Shown piece after piece: positions 1-6,777 of a DNA stretch of 8,667 bases (position 1 is its first letter; every line of letters starts with the position of its first letter). The DNA is from Phycisphaerales bacterium (GTDB lineage: Bacteria; Planctomycetota; Phycisphaerae; Phycisphaerales; SM1A02). The position numbers and the translations under genes were made by a program. The stretch covers positions 1 through 8,667 of the forward strand of contig JAGQOI010000462.1 of NCBI GenBank assembly GCA_020427625.1, read 5' to 3'. The notes beneath the pieces were generated by a model. It was given only the letters and a program-made list of their open reading frames with translations, was not told where the DNA came from and searched no databases.

Positions 1-1
1 G

Positions 2-1780
2 GAAGCGGCATCGCGCGCCCTGTCGGCGGCCGAACTCAAGGCGAAGATCGCGAAACTTCCGGTGCGGATGGCGAGTCGTCAGGTGACGGTTGCGAAGGAC
101 GAGGACATTCCGCGTCACGAGTCGTTCGAGGGCTACCAGTTTCCCGGGCTGGACCTGCTCGAGGAGCCGGAGTCGAACTACTCCGCCAAGATGGAGGACT
201 ATGTCCGTCAGCAGGCGGAGGTCCTGGAGACGTCGCTCCAGACGTACGGCATCGACGGCGAGGTCGCGGGCATCGAGTCCGGGCCGGTGGTCACGCTGTA
301 CTCGGTGCAGTTGGCGCCGGGCACGAAGGTCGCCAAGGTCCAGGCCATCGCGAGCGACGTCGCCCGTTCGCTGCGGGCCCAGAACATCCGCATCGTGCCG
401 AACATGGTCGGCAAGACGACCGTCGGCATCGAGGTGCCGAACCTCCACAAGGAGAAGGTCCGCCTGAAGGAACTCATGTCGGGCGGGCACTCGTCGGGCA
501 TGCACCTGCCGATGTTCCTCGGCAAGGACGCGGCCGGCGAGCCGCTGGTCGCCGACCTCACCCGGATGCCCCACATGCTCATCGCGGGCACGACGGGTTC
601 GGGCAAGTCGGTGTGCATGAACACGATCATCATGTCCTGGCTCTACACGAAGCGTCCGGACGAGCTGAAGCTGGTGCTCGTGGACCCGAAGATGGTGGAG
701 ATGAGCCAGTTCTCGGATGTTCCGCACCTCATGTGTCCGGTCGTCACCGAGATGAGCCGCGCCGCGGCGATCCTCGAGTGGGCGGTGACGAAGATGGAGG
801 AGCGGTACGAGCTGCTCAAGGAGGCGATGGTCCGCGACATCGCGTCGTACAACGATCTCGGCGAGGAGGAGTTGTGCGAGCGTCTTCAGCCGAGCAACGA
901 GCTGGAGCGGGCGAAGATTCCGAAGAAGCTGCCGTACATGGTGTTCATCATCGACGAGCTGGCCGACCTCATCATGACGCACAAGGAGGTCGAATCGTCG
1001 ATCGTGCGCATCGCCCAGAAGGCCCGCGCCGTCGGCATCCACCTCATCCTCGCGACGCAGCGTCCGCAGGCGAACGTCGTGACGGGTCTGATCAAGTCGA
1101 ACATGCCGTGCCGCGTGAGTTTCCGGGTCGCATCGGGCATGGACAGTCGCATCGTGCTCGACCAGAAGGGCGCGGAGCTGCTGCTCGGACAGGGCGACAT
1201 GATGGTTCTCCAGCCGCATTCGTCGGAGATCATGCGGGCCCAGGGCACGCTCGTCACCGACCTGGAGACCCGGCGCGTCGCGAAGTTCCTGAAGTCCGTC
1301 GCGGGCCCGAGCTTCGAGCGCACCCTGCTCGCGATCCGGCCCGGCGGCGCCGGTGACGCCGACGACCGCGAACTCGACGAGGACGGCCTGCCGCTGCACG
1401 AACGCGACCCGCTCTTCGACAAGGCCGTCGAGATCATGATCGAGAGCGGACGGGGCTCGGTGTCGCTGCTCCAGCGCCGACTCGCCATCGGCTACACCCG
1501 AGCCTCGCGCCTCGTCGACCAGATGGGACGCGCCGGCATCCTCAGCGACCACAAGGGCACCGTCGCCCGAGACGTCGTCATCTCCATGGAAGACTGGGAG
1601 CGCATGAAGGCGCTCGAAGCCGCCGAAGCCGAAGGGCGCGGCGACGACGACACCGACGAACACCAGGCGCTCGACGACGCCGACGTCGACGCGCTCGAGG
1701 ACGAGGACGACGACGTCGAGATCGAGACCATCGACCTCGACGACGACACGCCCGTCGGACGACGACACGCCGACGCCTGA
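2..1780 (+). CDS. ftsK: DNA translocase FtsK/SpoIIIE, C-terminal part (5' end outside the window)
   Basis: ATP-driven double-stranded DNA pump that moves chromosome termini through the closing division site. The frame is open from base 2, so the membrane and linker parts lie to the left; residues here are numbered from the in-frame GTG at 62, which is probably internal. In order: the linker and FtsK alpha domain (about 20-165, with the family-typical GLDLLEEPE at 29-37), then the RecA-like motor with Walker A GTTGSGKS (176-183), VDPKMVEMSQF (207-217), Walker B FIIDEL (295-300) and ATQRPQANVVTG (331-342). The winged-helix gamma domain follows at about 448-510; RGSVSLLQRR and GYTRASRLVDQM match the part that reads polar KOPS-like DNA motifs in E. 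coli FtsK. Residues 516-572 form an acidic tail with 25 Asp/Glu in 57 positions, beyond the usual gamma-domain end. All motor motifs are intact. Family assignment is secure; the role of the tail is unknown. Confidence 0.97.
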   Translation, partial: EAASRALSAAELKAKIAKLPVRMASRQVTVAKDEDIPRHESFEGYQFPGLDLLEEPESNYSAKMEDYVRQQAEVLETSLQTYGIDGEVAGIESGPVVTLYSVQLAPGTKVAKVQAIASDVARSLRAQNIRIVPNMVGKTTVGIEVPNLHKEKVRLKELMSGGHSSGMHLPMFLGKDAAGEPLVADLTRMPHMLIAGTTGSGKSVCMNTIIMSWLYTKRPDELKLVLVDPKMVEMSQFSDVPHLMCPVVTEMSRAAAILEWAVTKMEERYELLKEAMVRDIASYNDLGEEELCERLQPSNELERAKIPKKLPYMVFIIDELADLIMTHKEVESSIVRIAQKARAVGIHLILATQRPQANVVTGLIKSNMPCRVSFRVASGMDSRIVLDQKGAELLLGQGDMMVLQPHSSEIMRAQGTLVTDLETRRVAKFLKSVAGPSFERTLLAIRPGGAGDADDRELDEDGLPLHERDPLFDKAVEIMIESGRGSVSLLQRRLAIGYTRASRLVDQMGRAGILSDHKGTVARDVVISMEDWERMKALEAAEAEGRGDDDTDEHQALDDADVDALEDEDDDVEIETIDLDDDTPVGRRHADA

Positions 1781-1824
1781 GGCCCGACGCCCGAGGTCCG
1801 ACGTCGGACCCCGACGTCCGAGAA
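1770..1824. repeat. Imperfect 13-14 bp tandem units with a CCGACG core
   Basis: Units starting at 1770, 1784, 1798 and 1811 all begin CCGACG. The first two (ccgacgcctgaggc and ccgacgcccgaggt) agree at 12 of 14 bases. The fourth (ccgacgtccgagaa) agrees with the second at 11 of 14. The third shares little beyond the core. The array runs across the ftsK stop codon (1778-1780) into the spacer and continues the GAC/GACG-rich coding of the acidic tail, so it may have grown by slippage in that sequence. Confidence 0.5.
1795..1818 (+). terminator. GC-rich hairpin/palindrome after ftsK, possible terminator
   Basis: GGTCCGACGTCGGACC at 1795-1810 is a perfect 16-bp palindrome. Overlapping it, GACGTCGG (1800-1807) and CCGACGTC (1811-1818) can form an 8-bp stem with a 3-nt loop. 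It lies 14 bases after the ftsK stop. No T-run follows, so it is not a classical intrinsic terminator. It could still slow or stabilise the transcript end, or be a dimeric protein site. Position supports the terminator call; function is inferred. Confidence 0.25.
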
Positions 1825-1920
1825 CATCGCCAGCCCACCCAGCTTCACCCGGGGATGCGCCTCCGGGCCGACGTCGCTCCCGCAGGCGGCGCAATCCGAC
1901 CCCGAGCCGGCGCCAAACGC

Positions 1921-1948
1921 TTGACGACGACGCTCGCCGGGCCACACT
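1921..1948 (+). promoter_or_regulatory. Weak sigma-70-like promoter candidate for the kinase gene
   Basis: TTGACG (1921-1926) is five of six to the -35 consensus. After 16 bases comes CACACT (1943-1948), only three of six to the -10 consensus. If used, the leader before the kinase start at 2062 would be roughly 105 nt. The spacer 1781-2061 holds no other convincing promoter and no gene. Confidence 0.25.
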
Positions 1949-2061
1949 GGAGAGGTCGGCACACGCCGACGTCGTCGCCCTCCCGATCATCCCGATGTTC
2001 GACGGTCGATCCCGCGGCCAGCCGCGCGGCACCGCCCGTCCCGCCGCCACGCTCCATATCG

Positions 2062-4749
2062 ATGACTTCCGATCGTTACGAACTTGCCACCCGGATCGCC
2101 CGCCAGGCGATGCTGTGTTCCGACGGGGACGCCCGTCGGGCGTTGGTGGAGCGATCGTGCGGCGAGGACGCGGAACTTCGGGGCGCGGTGGAGCGGTTCA
2201 TCGAATCGGCGAATTCGGCGACGCTGGACCTGCCGTCGGAGGTCGTGACGGCGGCGCCGCCGCGCGCGTCGTCGTCGTCATCATCCGGGTCGTCATCGTC
2301 ATCCTCGCGGGGCATTCGTCCGTCCGCGACGTCGCCGTCGCGTCCGCGTCTGCGTCGGTTCGGGCGGTACCACATTCTCGCGACGCTGGGCGAGGGCGGG
2401 ATGGGCGTCGTGTATCTCGCCGAGCAGGACAATCCCGCGCGTCAGGTCGCGTTGAAGGTCATCCGGCCGGGGTTCGTCACCGAGTCGACGATGCGTCGTT
2501 TCGAGTACGAGTCGCAGGTGCTCGGTCGTCTCCAGCATCCGGGCATCGCGCAGATCTTCGAGGCCGACACCGTCGAGAGTGATGCGGGCACGCAGCCGTT
2601 CTTCGCGATGGAGTACATCGAGGGCATGTCGCTGCGCCAGCACGTCGCGACCCGCAACCTCGCGACCGACCAGATCATCGCGCTCGTCATCGAACTCTGC
2701 GACGCCGTCCATCACGCCCACACGAAGGGCGTCATCCACCGCGATCTCAAGCCCGGCAACGTTCTCGTCGACGCCCATGCCCGCGTGAAGGTGCTCGACT
2801 TCGGCGTCGCCCGCGCGACGACGTCCGACACGCAGGGCGTTTCGCTGAACACCGACGGCGGGCAGCTCGTCGGCACCGTGCCGTACATGAGCCCCGAGCA
2901 GGCGTCCGGCGACTCGAGCCGCCTCGACACCCGCAGCGACGTCTACGCCCTCGGCGTCATCGCGTACGAACTGCTCGTCGGACGACTCCCCCTCGACGTG
3001 CTCCGGCGCCCGCTGCTCGAAGCCGTGCACATCATCGGGCACGAGGAACCGGCGCGCCCGTCGACGATCTCCCGGCACCTCGCGGGTGACGTCGAGACGA
3101 TCCTCCTCAAGGCGCTGGAGAAGGACCCCGATCGACGCTACCAGTCGGCCGCCGACCTCGCCGCCGACTTCCGGCGCTACCTCGCCCACGAGCCCATCAC
3201 CGCGCATCCGCCGAGCACCGTGTACCTCATGCGGAAGTTCGCGAGGCGGAACAAGGCGCTCGTGACCGGCTCGTCGCTCGCGGTGCTCGCCCTCGTGCTC
3301 GGGGTGCTCGGCATGACCTGGCAGGCCCTCGCGGCCGGGCGCGCGGAGAAGATCGCGGCGACCGAGGCGACCAACGCCCGTTCCGTGAACGAATTCCTCG
3401 TCCGCATGCTCATCAACGCCGATCCCTCGCGGACCCTCGGGCGCAATCTCTCCATCGGCGAGGTCGTCGATGCCGCGGCGGCGACCATCGGCACCGACTT
3501 CGAGGGCGACGACCTCATCGCCGCCAGTCTCCACCAGGCCCTCGGTCAGACCTACGACGCCCTCGGCGACTTCGAACGCGCCGAACACCACCTGCGCCGG
3601 GCGTTCGAACTGCACGAGGCGCGTCTCGGTCCGGACGCGCGGCTCACGACGGAGGCGCTGCTCGCGCTCTCCTCGGCTTACGGCACCGCCGGGCGTTTCG
3701 AGGAGGGCGAGGCGCTCTGTCGCGACGCGCTCGCCCGCGTGCAGCGGCGCCAGCCCGTCGGCGGCGCCGACGTCATCCGCGCCCGCGGCGACCTCGCGCG
3801 TCTCATGCTCGAACAGGACGAACTCGACGTCGCCATGCCCCTCATCGCCGAGGCGATCGACGACGCCCGCGCCACGCCGGGCTTCGACCGCGAAGTCCTC
3901 CTCACGATGCTGCACAATCACGCGACGGCGCTCAAGGAACTCGGGCGCTTCGACGAAGCCGAAGCCGAGATGCGCGAGGCCCTGCGCCTGCGCGAGGCGT
4001 ACTACGGCGCTGAGCATCCGATGACGCTCTACACGTACAACAACCTCGGCACGCTGCTCGAACACATGGGACGTCTCGACGAGGCGGCGGCGATCTTCCG
4101 CACGACCCTCGACGCCCGACGACGCATCCTCGGCCCGGATCACATCAGCACCCTGCGCACGGCGGGCAACCTCGCGAACATCCTCGTCCAGCAGGGCGTG
4201 ACCGACGAGGCCGCGGCCCTCGTGCGCGACAACGTCGACCGCGCCTCGCGTCGTCTCGGCGACGGGCACGACATCACGCTGATCGCGATGAACACGCTCG
4301 CGTACCTCGACGAGGAACAGGGTCGCCCGGACGAGGCGGAGCGGATCTACCGCCGCATCATCGCGGCGATCGAGTCGTCGCCCGACCGCGCCGCGGTCAC
4401 GGCGCTGCCGCCCCGCAACAACCTCGCGATGCTGCTCCAGACCTCGGGCCGGCTCGACGAAGCGTCGGCGCTGTTCCGTGAGCTGCTCGACCTCACGGCG
4501 ACGGCACTGCCGCCGGGTCACCCGATGGCGGTCATCTTCGAGAACAACTACGGCGACTGCCTGGTGGATCTCGGGCGGGTGGACGAGGCGACGACGCACC
4601 TGGAATCGAGCTATGCCGCGCTGCTCGAACTCGTCGGGCCGGATCATCCGCGCACGGTCAAGGCGGTTCAGCGCCTGGTCCGCCTGTACGCGACGACGGG
4701 CGACGACGAACGGGCGGCGACCTACCGCGCCCTGCTGCCGCCGGCGTGA
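2062..4749 (+). CDS. Transmembrane Ser/Thr protein kinase with C-terminal TPR repeats
   Basis: A Hanks-type kinase of 895 residues, predicted to phosphorylate Ser/Thr of unknown targets at the inner membrane. Residues 1-60 form a small helical module common before planctomycete kinases (CGEDAELR, 33-40). A Ser/Gly linker (70-82) follows. The kinase domain spans about 102-375: glycine loop GEGGMGVVY (110-118), Lys132 in VALKV, probable alpha-C Glu150, HRDLKPGN (226-233), DFG (246-248), SPE (277-279) and Asp293 in RSDVYALG. One membrane span lies at about 399-420. Then come kinesin-light-chain-like TPRs (about 490-890) with repeated GPDH..T and G-R-x-DEA motifs, probably for protein binding. 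All catalytic residues are present, so it should be active. The ATG at 2062 was chosen because the family-like N-terminus begins here; the frame stays open back to 1855, but that stretch has non-coding codon use. No Shine-Dalgarno is visible. The 3' end overlaps the convergent gene by 28 bp. Confidence 0.93.
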   Translation: MTSDRYELATRIARQAMLCSDGDARRALVERSCGEDAELRGAVERFIESANSATLDLPSEVVTAAPPRASSSSSSGSSSSSSRGIRPSATSPSRPRLRRFGRYHILATLGEGGMGVVYLAEQDNPARQVALKVIRPGFVTESTMRRFEYESQVLGRLQHPGIAQIFEADTVESDAGTQPFFAMEYIEGMSLRQHVATRNLATDQIIALVIELCDAVHHAHTKGVIHRDLKPGNVLVDAHARVKVLDFGVARATTSDTQGVSLNTDGGQLVGTVPYMSPEQASGDSSRLDTRSDVYALGVIAYELLVGRLPLDVLRRPLLEAVHIIGHEEPARPSTISRHLAGDVETILLKALEKDPDRRYQSAADLAADFRRYLAHEPITAHPPSTVYLMRKFARRNKALVTGSSLAVLALVLGVLGMTWQALAAGRAEKIAATEATNARSVNEFLVRMLINADPSRTLGRNLSIGEVVDAAAATIGTDFEGDDLIAASLHQALGQTYDALGDFERAEHHLRRAFELHEARLGPDARLTTEALLALSSAYGTAGRFEEGEALCRDALARVQRRQPVGGADVIRARGDLARLMLEQDELDVAMPLIAEAIDDARATPGFDREVLLTMLHNHATALKELGRFDEAEAEMREALRLREAYYGAEHPMTLYTYNNLGTLLEHMGRLDEAAAIFRTTLDARRRILGPDHISTLRTAGNLANILVQQGVTDEAAALVRDNVDRASRRLGDGHDITLIAMNTLAYLDEEQGRPDEAERIYRRIIAAIESSPDRAAVTALPPRNNLAMLLQTSGRLDEASALFRELLDLTATALPPGHPMAVIFENNYGDCLVDLGRVDEATTHLESSYAALLELVGPDHPRTVKAVQRLVRLYATTGDDERAATYRALLPPA
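2269..2307 (+). repeat. TCG/TCA/TCC trinucleotide run encoding a Ser6-Gly-Ser6 linker
   Basis: Thirteen codons, twelve of them TCG, TCA or TCC around a single GGG, encode residues 70-82 of the kinase between the N-terminal module and the kinase domain. Low-complexity runs of this kind can gain or lose units by slippage without breaking the frame. The likely role is a flexible linker, and possibly a site of phosphorylation. Confidence 0.8.
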
Positions 4750-5648
4750 GGCGGCATCTCGGGGACGACGCGCAGGACGGCGGCGAGACTGGGGGGCGGG
4801 AGCCGGAGGGCGCGCCGGATCCAGGCCGCGTTCATCGTCAGGTAGCCGAGTCCGACGACGAGCATGAGTCCGCAGACCATGGTGGTGATGCGGGCGACCT
4901 CGACGACGGCGTGGGCGTCGGCGAGGGTCGTGACGATCTCGCCGAGCACGATGCCGGCGACGGTCGCGATCATCACGAGCACGCCCTGACGACCGCTGCG
5001 CGACGTGCGATACTCGCGACTGCGCAGACCGATGGCGCGGAGGATGCCGTGCAGGCCGGCGAACACGAGTGCCGCGGCGGCGCCGAGCGCGACGGTCACG
5101 GCGAGGTCCGCGACCCGCGCGTCCGGCGACGGCGCGACCCGCACCATGAGGCCGCGCGCGGTCGCGGAGATCGCCCACACCACGAGTCCGAGCGCGACGA
5201 AGCGCACGTCGCGGGCGACCGGGCCGCGGGGTTCCTGCCCGCGTGGCGGCGCGAGTCGGACGACCGACCAGAAACCGGCGACGGCGAGGAGGGCGGAACC
5301 GAACACGACTTCGGGCGGGACGTGTCGGGACAGGGCGTCGGCGGTCGCGGGATCGAATCGGTCCGCGAACCGGGCGGCCGGCCGCGCGAGGACGAGCAGC
5401 GTCGCGCCGAGGATGCAGAGCATGAGCCAGAGCATGGCGTCGCCGACGGCGCGGGGATTGCGGAGTCGGGGGAGGCTGCTCGCGGTGGGATCGACGGTGT
5501 GCAGGACGGTCTGCCAGACGTCGGTGCCGCACTCGGGGCATCGTCCGACGGCGGGCAGTCCGCGGAGGTTGTAGCCGCAGCGACGGCAGTGGATCGGCAG
5601 CGCGATGACGGCGTCGGCGAAGCGGTCGGGTTGCGGCGGCGCGTCCAT
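4722..5648 (-). CDS. Zinc-ribbon polytopic membrane protein of unknown function
   Basis: A predicted integral membrane protein of 308 residues. Near the N-terminus, CRRCG (21-25) and CPECG (37-41) form a four-cysteine zinc ribbon with GYNLRGLP between them, a pattern recurring in many planctomycete membrane proteins. Six hydrophobic spans follow at about 72-88, 114-132, 150-169, 179-201, 222-243 and 254-275, then a short basic, proline-containing tail. No enzymatic motif is visible, so no function is given. The start at 5648 is preferred because GGAGAG lies nine bases upstream (complement of 5658-5663). An ATG twelve codons further out, at 5684, keeps the frame but has no Shine-Dalgarno and overlaps a possible -10 box. 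The gene is divergent from moxR and convergent with the kinase. It is most likely a real gene: the membrane pattern and cysteine pairs would not arise in a shadow frame. Confidence 0.85.
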   Translation of the reverse strand: MDAPPQPDRFADAVIALPIHCRRCGYNLRGLPAVGRCPECGTDVWQTVLHTVDPTASSLPRLRNPRAVGDAMLWLMLCILGATLLVLARPAARFADRFDPATADALSRHVPPEVVFGSALLAVAGFWSVVRLAPPRGQEPRGPVARDVRFVALGLVVWAISATARGLMVRVAPSPDARVADLAVTVALGAAAALVFAGLHGILRAIGLRSREYRTSRSGRQGVLVMIATVAGIVLGEIVTTLADAHAVVEVARITTMVCGLMLVVGLGYLTMNAAWIRRALRLPPPSLAAVLRVVPEMPPHAGGSRAR

Positions 5649-5657
5649 CGGCCGGGG

Positions 5658-5663
5658 CTCTCC
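5658..5663 (-). promoter_or_regulatory. Ribosome binding site deciding the start of the zinc-ribbon gene
   Basis: On the minus strand GGAGAG precedes the ATG at 5648 by nine bases. The alternative ATG at 5684 has only a weak GGGA upstream. This favours the shorter 308-residue product over the 320-residue one. Confidence 0.5.
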
Positions 5664-5682
5664 GGGCGGTGTCGGGGCGATC

Positions 5683-5688
5683 ATCGTA
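5683..5688 (-). promoter_or_regulatory. Possible -10 box (TACGAT) for the zinc-ribbon gene
   Basis: The minus strand reads TACGAT here, five of six to TATAAT, and it overlaps the outer ATG at 5684. No recognisable -35 lies 16-18 bases upstream. If used, transcription would begin about 28 bases before the start at 5648, which fits that start and not the one at 5684. Confidence 0.25.
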
Positions 5689-5709
5689 GCGTGTCCCGTC
5701 GCGAGGGGG

Positions 5710-5718
5710 TGCTATACT
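5710..5718 (+). promoter_or_regulatory. Extended -10 promoter for moxR and probably the downstream NTPase gene
   Basis: TGCTATACT combines the TGN extension (5710-5712) with a five-of-six -10 box TATACT (5713-5718). A -35 is weak at best (GTGTCC at 5691-5696, 16 bases upstream), which is usual for extended -10 promoters. The expected start near 5725 gives a leader of about 40 nt before the moxR ATG. It is AT-rich against very GC-rich surroundings. No promoter was seen between moxR and the NTPase gene. Confidence 0.55.
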
Positions 5719-5752
5719 CCGCCGGATCGCCGGGCGGTGCGCCGTCCCCTGC

Positions 5753-5759
5753 GGAGGAG
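5753..5759 (+). promoter_or_regulatory. Strong ribosome binding site of moxR
   Basis: GGAGGAG lies five bases before the ATG at 5765 and fixes that start. Confidence 0.7.
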
Positions 5760-5764
5760 ACCGG

Positions 5765-6697
5765 ATGTCGCACGAGGCCATCGAACGTCTGCGCCAGAAC
5801 ATCATGTCGGTGTACATGGGCAACGGCGCCGCCGTCGACCGGATCATCGTCTGCCTGCTCGCCCGCGGGCACGTGCTCATCGAGGACGTGCCGGGCGTCG
5901 GCAAGACGGTGCTCGCGAACGCGCTTGCGAAGTCGATCAAGTGCACGTTCACGCGCATCCAGTGCACGCCGGACCTGCTGCCGTCGGACATCACGGGCGT
6001 GTCGATCTACAACCGCGAGCGTGGCGACTTCGAGTTCAAGCCGGGTCCGATCTTCCACAACGTGATCGTCGCGGACGAGATCAACCGGACGACGCCGCGC
6101 ACGCAGTCGGCGCTGCTCGAGGCGATGAGCGAGCTCACGGTGTCGGTCGACGGCATCGTGCATCGCCTGGAGGAACCGTTCCTCGTGGTCGCGACGCAGA
6201 ATCCGTACGAGTTCGAGGGCACGTTCTACCTGCCGGAGAACCAGCTCGACCGCTTCCTCATGCGGATCGGCCTGGGCTATCCCGCGCCGAGCGACGAGTC
6301 GCGGATCATCCTCCAGCAGCCGGCCCGCACGACGCTCCAGGACCTCCAGCCGGCGGCATCGTCGGAGGAGATCCTCGCGCTCCAGCGCCTCGTGGACGCG
6401 GTGAAGCTCGACCAGGGCCTGGTGGACTACGTCATCGCGCTCGCGCAGGCGACGCGTGAGAACGACGATCTCCAGGTGGGCGTGAGCCCGCGCGGCGCGC
6501 TCGCCCTCGCCCAGGCCGCGCGGGCGACCGCGGTGATCCAGGGGCGCGACTACTGCGTGCCGGAGGACGTGGTGTCGAACGTCGTCCCGGTCTGTTCGCA
6601 CCGGGTGATCAGCAAGTCGTACCTCAACATCGGCGACACCGCGACGACCCGCCGCATCATCCAGCAGGTCCTCGAAACGGTGCCGAGCCCGGCGTGA
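5765..6697 (+). CDS. moxR: MoxR-family AAA+ ATPase
   Basis: A cytoplasmic AAA+ ATPase of 310 residues, normal length for the family, complete and well conserved. MoxR proteins act as chaperone-like remodellers, often together with von Willebrand factor A proteins. Visible motifs: Walker A GVGKT (44-48) within LIEDVPGVGKT, family-typical CTPDLLPSDITG (67-78), FEFKPGPIF (89-97), Walker B VADEINR (102-108) followed by TQSALLEAM, sensor 1 ATQNP (143-147), ENQLDRF with Arg163 as a probable arginine finger (158-164), and sensor 2 SPRG (241-244). The start is fixed by a strong Shine-Dalgarno and the first ATG. The usual companions (DUF58, vWA or transglutaminase genes) do not follow; the next gene is a STAND NTPase beginning 80 bp later, so the two are probably co-transcribed. 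Family call secure; substrate unknown. Confidence 0.96.
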   Translation: MSHEAIERLRQNIMSVYMGNGAAVDRIIVCLLARGHVLIEDVPGVGKTVLANALAKSIKCTFTRIQCTPDLLPSDITGVSIYNRERGDFEFKPGPIFHNVIVADEINRTTPRTQSALLEAMSELTVSVDGIVHRLEEPFLVVATQNPYEFEGTFYLPENQLDRFLMRIGLGYPAPSDESRIILQQPARTTLQDLQPAASSEEILALQRLVDAVKLDQGLVDYVIALAQATRENDDLQVGVSPRGALALAQAARATAVIQGRDYCVPEDVVSNVVPVCSHRVISKSYLNIGDTATTRRIIQQVLETVPSPA

Positions 6698-6720
6698 GGT
6701 GAGGCGAGGGGGGAACACTC

Positions 6721-6774
6721 ATGTCCACCAATCCGCGCGTGGCACGGTCGCCGGAATCGGCGCCAGAGGGTTGA
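6721..6774 (+). CDS. 17-codon upstream reading frame, possible leader peptide or split N-terminus of the NTPase
   Basis: ATG at 6721 is preceded by AGGGGGG (6707-6713) with a seven-base spacer, as good a ribosome site as the flanking genes have. It encodes MSTNPRVARSPESAPEG and stops at TGA (6772-6774), three bases before the GTG start of the NTPase gene and in the same frame as it. A small stem, CGCCG/CGGCG with a GAAT loop (6749-6762), lies within it just before the second ribosome site. Three readings are possible: a leader whose translation opens the downstream site; an original longer N-terminus cut by a nonsense change; or chance. The sequence cannot decide. Confidence 0.35.
   Translation: MSTNPRVARSPESAPEG
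6766..6770 (+). promoter_or_regulatory. Ribosome binding site of the NTPase gene, inside the upstream small frame
   Basis: GAGGG lies seven bases before the GTG at 6778. Because TGA at 6772-6774 closes the frame immediately upstream, GTG 6778 is the first possible start. The site falls inside the last codons of the 6721-6774 frame, the geometry of translational coupling. Confidence 0.55.
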
Positions 6775-6777
6775 CCC

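Noticed and set aside
1855..2061. N-terminal extension of the kinase to the ATG at 1855
   Set aside because: The 69 extra codons include many rare for this genome (AAA, TTG, AGA, TCA, TGT, CGA) and encode no recognisable sequence. Family-like protein sequence begins at the ATG at 2062.
5649..5684. Twelve-codon longer start of the zinc-ribbon gene at 5684
   Set aside because: It has no Shine-Dalgarno and overlaps a possible -10 box. It cannot be excluded, but the start at 5648 has GGAGAG at good spacing.
2299..5994. A 1231-codon open frame on the minus strand across the kinase and beyond
   Set aside because: Its product is Arg/Gly/Asp-rich low-complexity sequence without any domain. It runs antisense to a clear kinase and through the zinc-ribbon gene in another frame. 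Long stop-free antisense frames are expected at this GC content.
4746..6065. A 439-codon plus-strand frame across the zinc-ribbon gene and into moxR
   Set aside because: The product is Gly/Asp/Glu/Arg-rich and featureless. The minus strand here has a coherent six-span membrane protein with cysteine pairs, and moxR is in another frame.
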